A stretch of 64,000 nt of DNA from Vigna angularis (taxonomy: Eukaryota; Streptophyta; Magnoliopsida; Fabales; Fabaceae), in assembly GCF_016808095.1 (NCBI RefSeq), contig NC_068973.1, positions 37,752,077 to 37,816,076 on the forward strand, given 5' to 3'. Within the stretch, counting starts at the first letter, position 1, and each line of letters starts with the position of its first letter. The notes beneath the pieces were generated by a model, which was not told the origin of the DNA, made no database searches, and saw nothing but the letters and a program-made list of their open reading frames with translations. This document shows, in pieces, positions 38,945 through 51,135 of this stretch. A program made the translations under genes and the position numbers.

Positions 38945-40420
38945 TGCATCTGCATTACTATTTAAAATGGAGTTATCATTAACCTTTGCATCTGCATTAC
39001 TATCTTCTGGCAATGAACTTTGCTTCCTCTCCAATTTCTCAAAGAGTGCAGCTGAAGAAGAAAACACAGAGACATTTCTTGAGAGCATTCTTTGAATGTC
39101 AGCAGACTTTACGGAAGCGAACTCTTGAGAGGGTTGAGGACAAACTGAAGATGGCACGAGAACAACAGAAAATACACGGTGTGCACCCACCCTGGTTTCA
39201 TGGTCTGCATGGACCATTGCCAGAAGTAACTGATGAAATAATGCCTCAGGGAATGACTATAGGGTAGAGTTCCAAATTTGCAGACAAACATAAAAGGATA
39301 AAGAAAAGTCAGAAAGAAACAAGGAAATATTACAATCATGGTAAAGAAAGCAATTTAACTAATCTTGCCTTGTTCTGATATGATATATTTGGTATTGAAG
39401 CAACTATTTGAGCAGTTCTATAGACTGCAGCAATCAAGGTTCTGGCCATAACAGTAATATTAGACATGTTTTCCAACAACACGGCCATGGTATCAAGAAC
39501 AGGACCTGCATCTGCAATCTGCATAACATCACAACCAGTAAGCGTAAAAGAACATTAGATCATTCAAAATTAAAAGTCCACGATTCACATCCAAATGTGC
39601 ATACAGATCTATATGTTAATCAAATTTCTTACACTGTCAACTAAAATTAGTAGTGGGGAGTTTGTTTTCACCTTAATTGTTAATTGTACAAGGCATTCAT
39701 CTACTTCGGTTCGGTATTTTTGGTTCCATTGTATTATTTCGGACCCCAAGTTTGAATCATCTAGAGAGCAATGTATGCTCTTTCGCAGGTGTCTCATCAT
39801 ATCACTCAATGCACCAATTATAGCCACAGATTGTTGAACCCTTGTTTCTTTAGCGAGATGCGTAATAACCCCAACTATGTCAAGTTGCATATTAGGATTT
39901 TTTAAGACATTCTTGTGATCGAGGTGCTTGACTAAAATGGATAGTAACAAATGTGTATTCTGTCCTGTAAATTACAATAAAACGAATTATAAATTGTGAA
40001 GATAGGGAAAAGAAATTGAGATAAAAAGCTAATGTTAAAGCACTCAAGAAAACAAATACCAGAATTTTCAATTATAGACTGCATGTTAAGCAGAACAGAA
40101 AGAGCAAGCCCATGTTCTGGAGACCACAGATTGGCACTATCAAAATAGCGGAACAAGGACTCTAGAACACGTCGAACTGTTGTACCCTCCTTAGCTAACT
40201 TTGCCATATTTTGTACGCAAATCCTTGACCAAAATCCAGGGTTTTTGGCATCGTCCCTATGGAGATGGAGAAAAAGTAGTCAATAGTGATTACAACTGAT
40301 GAGCAACTCAAAACATATGTAATTATGATAAGGGGTGCAGTTACACAGGCACGTTAAGTTCTCCTTTGTCATTCACTATCGCTCTCCAAGAATAAAGCCT
40401 CATTGAGTTCTCGTTTTGAG
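38945..40420 (-). pseudogene. Captured EFR3 / SEMI-ROLLED LEAF 2-like gene fragment
   Basis: The minus strand keeps exons and introns of a plant EFR3-type ARM-repeat protein. In order: a piece ending KGELNVPV (about 40415-40348), then about 40250-40060 (AKLAKEGTTVRRVLESLFRY), about 39965-39672 (THLAKETRVQQSVAIIGA), about 39520-39378 (DAGPVLDTMAVLLENMS) and 39250-38945 (ALFHQLLLAMVHADHETR). EFR3 proteins anchor phosphatidylinositol 4-kinase at the plasma membrane. The N-terminal and C-terminal parts of the family are absent, so this is only a middle portion. Retained introns point to capture of genomic DNA rather than mRNA. One junction (AAG|GCAAGA, about 39378) would need a GC-AG intron. Frames are largely undamaged, so capture looks recent. 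The family call is strong; any function is doubtful. Confidence 0.85.
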
Positions 40421-40512
40421 AAACGGATGTCGACATCCGTTTTGCCTTAAACGGATGTTGACATCCGTTGAAGGATGTCATCCGTCCAGAGGCGGTGTTC
40501 CTTTTACGTTTC
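40421..40512. repeat. Second copy of palindrome arm (92-bp direct repeat)
   Basis: Matches 38853-38944 in the same orientation with one difference (GCAGTG versus GCGGTG). The two copies bracket the captured gene fragment. The following bases GTTTTTATTTTAT pair with the left flank of the palindrome, so the original palindrome seems to have been split here. Confidence 0.93.
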
Positions 40513-40846
40513 GTTTTTATTTTATTTGTTTATTTTATTTACAGTAATTTATATTTAAATTTATAATTTTAAATGTTATATATGGTAAGAAGAAAGAAAT
40601 GGAGAAATAGAAGTGAAAGGTTGATGAAGCTTGAAGAGAAAATGATAAACGGAAATGGAGAAATGGAGAAGAAGCTTGACGGAAGAGAGAAAGGTAAACA
40701 GAAATGGAAGAGAGGAAGAGGTGCAGAGGGAAGTAAATCAGAAGTTTTAAATAAATTAAAATATTAAAATAATAAAAATAAAAAATTTTAACTTTTGAGG
40801 ATATAATTGTCATTTTAGAAGGATATAATTGGCATTTTAGAAAATT

Positions 40847-40876
40847 GGGGATGTGGAGGAAGAGACGTGTGGGGGT
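40847..40876 (-). repeat. Right terminal inverted repeat (core)
   Basis: Reverse complement of the left core with two mismatches. Outside it, CATTGTCGGGTAA occurs twice about 54 bp apart (about 40879 and 40933), which may be a footprint of the boundary. Confidence 0.7.
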
Positions 40877-42715
40877 CCATTGTCGGGTAAGATTCTGTAA
40901 TTATTACAATCCAACGGTTAGGATACAAACATTGTCGGGTAATAATTTACATTTAAACTTTCAGATAAGTCATGAGAAAAATAAAGAAAAATAAGCTTGA
41001 GAGAGTAAACATGAAATTTTGCTGTGGGAAAAAATGAGTGTTCTTTATAATTAGAGTTCAAATTAAGATTTTGTAAGGAGTATGTAATCTTACAATAAAT
41101 TATTATCTTAATTAATTTTTTTAAACAGCAAGAGTCTTTTGGAGTCCATCGAAAATGCAAGTGGAGCGTGCAAAATTTTATTTAAACAAAAATAATTTGC
41201 ACATTTTTTTTAATAAAAAGTCAAATGATGTACTTGTAATATAAAAAAAGTATTTATTATTATATAAAAAGGTAAAAATAAATATATTTTTACTAAGACT
41301 ATCGTTGTTTATTACAGAAGTAAGTTGTTACGGATTTGTGCTTATATTTATACAGATATAAGTTGTCGATTTCTTGTTTTAAGTTTTGTTTCTTAAGTTA
41401 TTCAAGATCTATCATTACTGAACAAAAGTATTACTATTTAATTAGCAATGGTAAAAACTGCAAACTTTTATTTATTTATTTTTTTAAAAAATAGTAAACA
41501 TTTTCATACAATTTTTTTAGCCAAAATTGCAAAACATAAAAACTTTTCGAAACTTTTTCTCTGTTTATTAAGCTAATTTATTTTAAACAAGTTAAATCAA
41601 CAATTAATCCTATAATTAAAGTTTCAAAACTGCAATTATGATATTTCAAAATTGTGATTCTAAACTCATTCATATAATAACTTCGAATACACCGTCTACT
41701 CAAAATAATTCCAAAAGTTTAAAGCAACTATTATAACCATCATTTTAAATAAATCACATTTGCAAATTCTTAATTTGAAATTCAATCCAATTCTATTCTA
41801 AAAAAAATAAAAAATAAAAAACTCAAATAGAAATAGAAAATGTCTAACTTGTTTAAAAGAAAATTATAAATAAAACATCAACTATAGTTTTAAACAAACA
41901 AATACTCAAAAATTCCATACATAAACGATATCAACGCATATGCCATAAGATAAAAGACGAGAGGAGAATACACACACACGAGTATGTCAAGCATATTTTG
42001 AAATTTTAATTTATATCACTTTTAAAATAATCTATTATATATAAAAATTGAGTCATATAATAATTAACATTAATTTTTTTAAGAAAAATGTCCATGTTTT
42101 TAGATAAATAGATGGAGATGGTGGAGCATACATATCTTTTAGCTGGTCAATATATAATATATATTTTATTGTTCTTCATAAATGTATGTAAAGTTGGTTA
42201 TTAATTTAAGGATAAAATATATTTTTAATTTTTAATATTATAAGAAATTTTTTAAATAATAATCATTTTTAGTGATTAAAAATATAATTAAAGACTTATT
42301 TAGACATTAATTTATTTGATATCTAATATTAATGACTAATTTAAAGATTAATTTATTATAAAAAATATTGTAATTATAGAGATCAATTATAATTTTATTT
42401 ATTTATAATGAAAAATATTTTAATTATTAATAGATTATAGCTTATAGATTGTTATTTAAATTGGTTGTTATGGTGATTAATTATTTTTCATTACAAAAAT
42501 TGACACTGTTTAAGAATTTTCTAGTAGTGTAAATTTTGATGTAAAATTAAAATTTAGTCTTGTACTAAATTTTGATATAGGTTGGTTTTAAACTTTAAAA
42601 ATGAAAGTGGTTATCTCTTTAACTTAACTATATTAATTGTGTCAAACATATTTTAGGAAGATATTTGTGTTGTTTATACTGTTTTAACAAGTTTAACTCA
42701 AATGTTAATTGCAAT
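40877..42715. other. AT-rich intergenic DNA
   Basis: No gene, RNA or complete transposon recognised. Confidence 0.6.
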
Positions 42716-42920
42716 TGTTGGAAGTCCGACATCGACTAGAGATAAGACAAATTTATAATATATAAGTGAGTGCAAATTTCTCCTCAGAGACAGGTTTTGT
42801 AGGATTGAGTTAGACTTCAAAGTCAACTTCTTAACATGAATTATGGTTACAACTCATTCTAACGATATTTATGGTTTGTTGGGTATGCTCTTTCATATCC
42901 TATCGGACCTCTATATCTCA
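42716..42920 (+). repeat. LTR/TRIM-like remnant
   Basis: TTGTTGGAAGTCCGACATCG opens a stretch continuing CTAGAGATAAG, AATATATAAGTGAG and GGTTTTGTAGGATTGAG. This is the common start of a plant TRIM/LTR family with TGTTGGAAGTCCCACATCG ends, as I remember it. A matching partner copy was not found, so it may be a solo or truncated copy. Confidence 0.4.
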
Positions 42921-43179
42921 CATTATCATATTAAAAAAATTGTATTATTCACTTTTAAAATTTAAAGATCAAAATATATTAAAACTTAATACATAAACAT
43001 ATTTTAATTTTACATTCACATATAAAAATTAAAAACAATTTAACTTTTAAACATTTTCTCATATAAATAAACAAAATATTATACATTTAATTTGATTCGT
43101 ATAAACAGAGACCTAAATATATAATGTTTAGAAGCGTGAGAACAACTTAATAACTAAGTGTAGCTGAAAGCAGGGACAT

Positions 43180-43404
43180 AACTGAAGCCATAGTTGACCA
43201 ATATCGGTTGGTCGTTGGGCAGTCCAAAAAAAAAAATTCCCTCTTGATAACGATTCGAAGGGATCGATCGAGCTATCACATCAATACCAAGAATGTCGAT
43301 TTCTGAACAAACATGCAATTGATACCATTCATTAGGTTCTACTAATTTTTTCCCATGGATTCCTCATGCATGTTGTAACAACTAATTCAAAACCATAGCC
43401 TATA
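43180..43404 (-). pseudogene. Fossil of the CYP72-clan P450 third exon
   Basis: This stretch aligns, in the same orientation, with exon 3 of the P450 gene (36216-36460). Shared words include CGAGCTATCACATCA, TTCTGAACAAACAT, TTCTACTAATTT and the exon-border sequence GCCTATA. Many substitutions and an A-run (43228-43238) break the frame. The intron border is retained, so it arose from genomic DNA, not mRNA. Lengths are comparable (about 225 versus 245 bp). No other P450 exon was recognised nearby. Confidence 0.8.
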
Positions 43405-46400
43405 CTATTACCTCACATTCCATACTATTTTCAACTCAAACTCTTTTATTTATTATAAATTACTAGAAATTAAAAATTAAAAAATATTTTTTAAACAATA
43501 AACGACACAAGTTATGATTTTCAATAAAGTTTAGTAATTTATAAAGTGTGATGAAAAAAAATATTACTAACTATTATCGTATCAGTATCATTGTAATTGA
43601 TACTTGGTTTTAGTGTAGTAGAGATATTTATTTGAAATTGCAATAAAAGTTAAAATTTTATTATGTTTACTGTATAAATTAATTTTTTTTAATAATTTAG
43701 ATATTTATTTGTAAATATCAATGCCTTTTTACTTTCTAAAAAATATTTTTATTACGTTCTGGAAGTTAATTTTCACTTTTTTCTATTAGAAAGTGCGGTA
43801 AGAAAGTGAAGGAAATGTTTACTCATAGATCAAAGTAAGTTTTTTTTCTCTTGCTTCAATTATATACAAGGTTTTTGTCATTGCATCTGAGATTAAATTC
43901 AAATAATAGGTTCATTAGTTAATTTTGGATTTAATATGAAATTTGACTGAATTGAAATTGAAATTGAATGAGTTATGTTAAATTGTTACATTACAAATAA
44001 AAGTTAGTTTTATCATCATCACCAACTGTTGTGCCTTGTGTCCTTGGCAACTAGAAATGAGCCATAGTTGATCTTCTGCATAAATATGAAGTAATTCCTG
44101 CATCACCCTAAATTGTGGAAAACACTATGATTGACGGATAGATATTGTTATGGGGAAAGTCACTTTCACATTAGCATTTTTAATAATTTTTAAATAAGGG
44201 CTATTTAGATAATTTAGTTTGAGTTATGGGGTTAAAGAAGAAAATATAGGGGTATGTGAAAAAATAGACAATCTTTGAGATAATGACTTTGTTAGTTTTT
44301 TTAATAGATGCTCAAGATTCTTAGAGATACAATTTCATTCAAAAAAAAGAGTTTTGATATAAAAATTATACTATATTTGTCTTAGTAGATTGTCGAGACA
44401 AACCTTGAGTCTAATCTATATAGAATTCAAAATTTTAAGATAATAAACTTATGTTTTTTTTTATAATTGTGATATAAATTGATAAGATTAAGTAATTAAA
44501 TAATGATAGATTTGATTACTTTATATTTCTTCGGATGAAACTGTGATTTTTATTTTTGAAATTATTGTTAATTAATAATTGTATTTGGATATTGAACGCA
44601 AGTTATAATGGTTGATTTAATTAAATTAATTTGATATTATATGAATATAAAAAATTATTGTATGTTAATTTTATTACTTAGATGAAAAGTAATAAACATG
44701 AATAAATTTTATAAGTATATTTTAATAGTACTAAGGGTTTGATTGAAACGTGTGTTTTGAGATGTGAATAGAGAAGTAAAATTATTGAGTCAGAAATAAG
44801 AGTTGTTGATGTAAATGTATGTTTATGAAGGAAGTGAAAGACAGGGTGCAGGTGTCAGGTGGGTGGCCCCCCAGCCTCTGCAGTGTAAAGTGAAGAACAA
44901 GAACTGTGATTTTGAAATTTGAAGTCAGAGACGTATGACCGTTAGATGTTGCAGACACCAAATTAATGGCGGAGACATGAGAAGGACGTAGTTCATGTGC
45001 ACGCAACACGTCTATTCTATACTTCTTCCAAACGCTGTCTTTTCCAAACACGTGTCCTAACAAAACCACCCCTTCGCCCCACCCTCATTATTACACACAC
45101 ATCTCCAACCTAAATAACACAAACAATATCGGACAATAGAAAAACAAACATCAATGCCATTAATTACATTATCATATTCTTTTAAAACCATTCAAATAAT
45201 CAAATACATCATCATCTACTACCCACTAAAACAATGTCTTCCATCAACTATATATACACTTTCATACTCGCCTAAACTTTTTCATCTACTCATAAACTCA
45301 CTTAAAATCTACATTTTAAATAATATTCAAAATACACACACACGTTTTTATATATATATATATATACTACAATAATAAAAAGTCAAAATACTATAGTATA
45401 TATACTACAATAATAAAATATAATAGTTTTGAAAAAAAAAATTATAAGTATAAAAAAAATAAAAACCACTTAAAAATAGTAAAAATCACATTTGATAAAA
45501 TTTATATATGGGATAATGTAATATTCCAAAAGTAAAAAAATACTTTAATATATAAAATTTCTAAAGTCGACGAGAAAGATTAAAAAGTAAACTAATTAAC
45601 TGAACGGATACCAAGTATTTCTATACAGTTTGTAAAAGAACCCTCAGAAATTAAATAAAACGTAAGATTTTTTTAAGTTATCTAGAAAGAAAAATTAATT
45701 TTTAATAAAAGTAAAATTTGTTTAAATAATATTAGGGGAGAAGATTTAGAGGTTTAATGAATTAACATTTATGTTATAAATATAGTTTTAACTGTATAAA
45801 TAAACATAACAGGTTTATTATTTATTTTTCTTGATTTATCATTTGTAATAAATATATAAGTAATTCTTTATGATTAAATCCATATATAATATATTCGTAA
45901 ATAAATTTTGTATATAATATATTTATAGGTAAAATTTGTAGATAATGATATTTATATAGATTTATCTATTTGCCATAGGTAAATCATAATTATTTACGAA
46001 AATTGGCAGGAAGCAATTGTTTCTATCTTTATATATAAATTTTAATTTATTTTCTCTTTTCGGTTGGCACGTGGGATTTAAATTAATAAAAATGTGTTTC
46101 GTTATGTTTGGCTTTAATGGAAGAAGATGTAAAAATTATAAGATGTGAAAACTCATCTAGTATTGTTATTAAACAATTTTTTTATTGCAAGTGAAAAATT
46201 AAATTGTTATACTTAATGGTGATTAATTTAGAGTCAGTTTAACTCACCTAAGCTTAATATATATGTGTGTGTGTGTTTTACTTAATATATATAAAAATAT
46301 GAATTATTTAAACTTTACTTATTCCCACCACCTTGTTTCTCTAATTCATATATGTATATACAATAATATATAAATATATAATATGAGATTTAAATAATGT

Positions 46401-46886
46401 TATGCAAATAAGTTTTATAGTAACAACTATTATAAATATAATATTAAAAGTAATGGAATAAACGAAAAAAATAAAAAAAGTATAACTATAATAAGAATTT
46501 AATACTTTAAAATATAATGTAATAGAAACATAACATTAAAAGGGAAAAGATAAAAAAAAATATACTAACAAATGTTAATCGTAAAAAAAAAACAAATTAT
46601 ACAATACAATTATAAAAGTATAAAGTAAAATAAAATAAAATTATCAAGAAACATATAAAACCGGATTATGTAAATAAAAATAGATCAACTATATGTTCTA
46701 TATCATGTTGAAATTAAAATTTTAGAAATTAAACTTAGTTTAATATATAATGTTTTAAAAATTCAATTTGTCTAAAATAAAAACGTAGTTATCATTTAAT
46801 AATGATAATATATTAGTAATAATAATAATATTATAATTATGCAAAATATCACACATAATTAAAACAATAATAAATTATATATATAG
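43405..46886. other. AT-rich gene desert
   Basis: No supported gene. A more GC-rich patch at 44780-45110 with ACGT-core words (AACACGTCT, ACACGTGTCC) resembles a plant promoter, but no coding sequence follows it. Confidence 0.5.
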
Positions 46887-47986
46887 GGGTTTGTTAACGT
46901 GCGTACGCCTGTTTTTCAGTTGATACATTTTAGCCATGTGTAACGAGTTTTAGTAGACAAAAATACCTTTATATATCATGGATTCTAAGTTTTAAGGTTA
47001 AGAGTATTTTAATAATTTTTATTCTCAAAACTAAAAAAAAAAACTCAAACCCTTACTCACCTCTCTCATTCCTCTCAATCCTTTCTCTTTCATCTCTCTC
47101 ACTCCAACCTTTTATTTGTCATTGCTACTGTAGCCCAATTAAAAAAATCATAAACACTTGCCGTTGAACAATTTGTCTTTGTAAATAATTGAGTCATTAA
47201 CATATTCACCTTCTGACAAAGGTTCATTCAAAATCTCTTCAATTTCACCATCTTCACTAATCTCTCTAATTTCATCGTCTGCATATGTTGAATCATCATC
47301 TCTAAAAAGAACCCTCCAGGCCAATTATCAATTCTTTCGGATTGTGAAAATTAGATAAAATTATATACCACAAAAATTATAAAATGAAAACTCATTATAA
47401 AATATTTTTTGTAAGAAATTGTTTAACAACTAGTGTTTCTGATTTTTTTCGAGGCCAATTACCAATTCCTTTGATGTAATTATGCTTGTGAAAATTAGAT
47501 AAAATTAGATAAGACAAAAATTATAAAATGAAAACTCATTATAAAATATTTTTTTTAAGAAATTTTTTAATAACGAGTATTTCTGATTTTTTCCAGGTCA
47601 ATTACCAATTTCTTTATGCTTGTGAAAATTGGATAAAATTAGATAAGACAAAAATTATAAAATGAAAACTCATTATAAAATCTTTTTTTTAAGATTGTTT
47701 AAAAACAAGTATTTCTGATTTTTTCAATTGGGACTATAGGGATGACAAAGAAAATGTTGGAGTGAGAGAGACGAAAGAGAAAGGGTTGAGAGGAATGAGA
47801 GAGGTGAGTAAGGGTTTGGGGGGGTTTCTTTTTTTTTTTTAGTTTTGAGAATGAAAATTATTAAAATACTCTTAATCTTAAAACTTAGAATCCATATGAT
47901 ATATATGAGTATTTTTGTCTACTAAAATCCGGTACACATTGTTAAAATGTACCAACTGAAAAATAGACATACACGTGTTAGCAAAC

Positions 47987-47988
<2 letters not shown>
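46887..47988. mobile_element. 1.1-kb non-autonomous DNA transposon with long TIRs (MULE/MITE-like)
   Basis: The left end (GGGTTTGTTAACGTGCGTAC, from 46887) and the reverse complement of the right end (GGGTTTGCTAACACGTGTAT, to 47988) match for about 280 bp with scattered differences. Shared interior words include TTTTAGTAGACAAAAATAC and CTTACTCACCTCTCTCATTC. It inserted in a TA microsatellite, so the target duplication cannot be read. The centre holds tandem repeats and no transposase. Long TIRs starting GGG suggest a Mutator-type element, an inference. Confidence 0.85.
47321..47730. repeat. Three tandem copies of a 130-143 bp unit inside the TIR element
   Basis: Units start at 47321, 47455 and 47598. 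Each contains AAAATGAAAACTCATTATAA followed by a T-run and TTTCTGATTTTTTC. They fill most of the space between the terminal repeats. Confidence 0.85.

Positions 47989-48071
<83 letters not shown>
47989..48071. repeat. (TA)n microsatellite
   Basis: About 80 bp of TA repeat abutting the right end of the TIR element; a short TA run also abuts the left end (about 46875-46885). Confidence 0.95.
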
Positions 48072-48073
<2 letters not shown>

Positions 48074-50296
48074 CATACTCACCAAATGCATTTACTAATA
48101 ATAATAATATATTAGTAATAACTTTATAAAGATAAGACTAACTAATAAATATAAAAGCAGTAAATAAATTAATATTATGATTGTGATATTAATAAGAAAT
48201 GCTATTAAAATAATAATAATAATAATAACATTGATTTAACTTGGTAAGATATTATGTTTAACAGAGGTAAAATTTTAAATTGATAAAAAGTAAGAAAGTT
48301 TATGAATACATTATAGATATTTATTATTTACTTTATTAGAATTATATCTTTCTAAAAATATTGATTTTTGTGATTTTTTTTACAAATGTATAGAATAATT
48401 AAGATTTTGTTTTCAAGTGTATATAATTAATAATTAAGATTTTGTTGTATTCCAATACCTCAAGGTTTCATTTAGGATATGAGTTCAGTATATAAAATAT
48501 AGTGATAAATTCTAACTAAAGTATTTCTTATATATTTTTAATTTTTTTTATCTCTGTTTAATGTATTAGATTCATATTTTAAAAATAAGTTTAATAAGTC
48601 ATTTATAAATTTTCAAACTATAAGACAATAAACCAATAATAATCAAATTTTTTATTAAATTCTTTCAATTATTCTAAACAGTTTTCTATTTTCAATAAAT
48701 AAATTTATTACAAATTTTATCAATAAAAAAAATCGTGTCTTAGGAAGCTCACAAAAACTGACGCACATACTAATGACCAAATCATATATAAAAGACTTTA
48801 AATATTGAAATGTTAAAAGAAAATATTTACATCAATATTTTTTATATTTGATGCAACTATAATTACTTCAATACTTAATGTTAGTTTTTCCTATATTAAT
48901 TTAATACTAGATATCCATGACAATGCATTACCGAAATTAACTAACTATTTAACTTTATTAAAATTATTTAATGTAATTCTTTTGATAACTTTATATTTCA
49001 AAAACTATATACCATTTGTACCATATTTATATACCGTAACAAAAATTTTGTATGTTATTCTATCCATATTATTAAATAAGACTTATAATTTTCATATAAT
49101 TTATTTCTCTCTTCCCACCAAACAAACTATGAACAATTAATGAATGAGGATTAATTGTAACAAATTAAAGGTATATTAGGACTTAATAAAAGTTCATAAA
49201 TCACACGTGTGCTCTCCACCATAACAAAATTTTGTTGATGTAATAACTGTGAACAAAATTAATATAATAAATCTGGAATTCTCGTGACTAAAGAAAAAAA
49301 CATCCCCAATAATTTGTGATTAATTTTTTTCATACGATAAATTTTAAATGTCACATAGCACATCCCGAAAAAAAAAAAGATTTTCCTTTTAAAAGCCATT
49401 GTATACCGTCACATTTCTTATTTAGTTTTAGACGAAAACAAAACGTCATTCCCGTTTAGGATGACCAAAGTACCAAAAAAGAAAAAAATAATTGCAATTT
49501 AATATACAATGTAAACAAAACTATACATTAAATAAAATATAACAAAAGAAGTTATATATCAATACGAATTTTATAATAATAGAACTTTATTTCAATAAAT
49601 TTGAATTTTTATATTATTTTTTTTTCTACTCATCATAGTGTTCGGAGCAACTCTCTTGTAAAAAGTTCCATACACACACTTTAACATTACATACAATTTC
49701 GTTACACTTTTTATTACCTTTAACTTTTTCTCCCTCATATACCATATTACGTATAAAAATATTAATTGTATTTTCTACACTTACTCATACAATCTTTTTA
49801 TATTTTTTATTTCTCATGATGTTCCATTTTCGTTTTAATATTATTTTTAATGAGTTTTTTTTTTATACTTTGATTTTGAAAAGCCTTTCCTATGGTATTT
49901 TATTAGTTTTTAGTTTTATAAAGTCGGCATATTGAATATTGAATAACGTCGTGACTGATTCAAAACAGCAAAATACTTCATCGTAGATCTAGCATAATTA
50001 AGTTTTGTAGTTCTTACAGTGATTTGCATCATTATGCCACGTTATTTCATATCAAGCTTATATGCACATTTAAAAGTGTACGATAAAACAACATTTTTTT
50101 TGTAGATTTTTCTCTCTTTTTATCATAGCAGCCATTCACAAATTGTATACTTTATACAGCCACCAAATTATGGATATTATTATTTTATTCGATAATTTAA
50201 TTTAGATTTATGATATAAAATAATGATTATTTAAAAGAAAAAAAAATGTAATTGTTAAATTTGTTGTTGTATGAAATAGAGTGGTTTGCTTTGGTC
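48072..50296. other. AT-rich intergenic DNA
   Basis: No recognised features. Confidence 0.6.
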
Positions 50297-51135
50297 ATGC
50301 AGCCTCACAGTCCCTACCAAATGGCCAACACCTATCACACTTCTTCCTCATCCACTCTAAGCCCTAATCACACTCCTCACCAATTTCATCATCTTCAACA
50401 CTGCGACTATCCTCAAACTCACCACAACCAACATTCTCACCAATTCTTCCAACAACAACCCCAGCATCTGGGAGCGCTCGATTCTTCTCTCGACCCCCAA
50501 GAACAATCCACAACCACAGCATCGTTTTGGTATAATTCCTTTTTCTTCTCACACTCCTTTTATAATTCTGTTTCCTCCATTACCACTCTCCGTCGTATTG
50601 GTGTTGCAGGAAAGCTTTCAACACTGTGCTCTCTGATGCAAAGGGGAAGCACCAAGAGGTGAATGAGAACATCGGGGATCTTGAAGATGTGTACAAAAAG
50701 GGTCGTAACGAAGACGCATCACGTGCAGTGATGAATGAGTGGGAAATGTTAGCGACGGAAACAGTTGAGACGGAGGGCGGAGGCGCGAGGAGGAGTGGGA
50801 AAAGGAGGAGAAAGAAGAGAGAAGAAGAAAAAATGGTTTCGTTTTTTAAGAGGTTGGTGAAGCGTGTGGTTAAGCAGCAGGAGGTTCTGCAGAACAAATT
50901 GGTGGCGACGATTGAGCGAATGGAGAAAGAAAGAGCGGAATGGGAAGAAGGTTGGAGGCGTCGAGAAGCGGAAATTCACGATAGAGAAGCGCTTATGAAA
51001 GCACGAGAACGAGATCTGGCTTCTAAGAGAGACTCTTCCATTGTCTCCAGCTTAGAGAAAATAACCGGTCAAAGGTTCGTTCTTGTTTCTGGGAAAGGTC
51101 ATCACGACCAATTATCTACCATACATGAAAATTGA
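50297..51135 (+). CDS. GT-2-like coiled-coil protein lacking trihelix domains, 252 aa, two exons
   Basis: Exons 50297-50529 and 50610-51135 are joined across an 80-bp GT-AG intron with matching phase (TG|G). The N-terminal exon is rich in His, Gln and Ser. The second exon has a basic run (GKRRRKKREEEK) and then a long amphipathic helix: MVSFFKRLVKRVVKQQEVLQ, continuing with an acidic-basic coiled coil to SSLEKITGQ. This matches the central helical domain of GT-2-type trihelix factors, which normally ends in a similar KITGQ. Neither the N-terminal nor the C-terminal trihelix (tryptophan-rich Myb-like) DNA-binding domain is visible within 300 bp downstream or in exon 1. It could be a genuine short subfamily, a truncated gene, or one with a distant exon: the frame could splice at CAAAG|GTTCGT (51075). 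Function would be nuclear protein-protein contact (inference). Confidence 0.7.

Larger units (their letters stand above)
38368..40876. mobile_element. Pack-type DNA transposon candidate carrying EFR3-like exons
   Basis: The 30-bp sequence starting ACCCCCACACATCTCTTCC (38368-38397) matches the reverse complement of 40847-40876 at 28 of 30 positions. Inside are a large palindrome (38772-38944), a captured gene piece (38945-40420) and a second copy of one palindrome arm (40421-40512). This fits a Mutator-like or similar terminal-inverted-repeat element that captured host exons. The exact termini and target duplication could not be fixed, and no transposase is present, so the superfamily is open. 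Confidence 0.6.

Noticed and set aside
44782..45069. 95-codon minus-strand frame
   Set aside because: Begins reasonably but resembles no family I know and lies in a promoter-like patch; coding potential is not supported.
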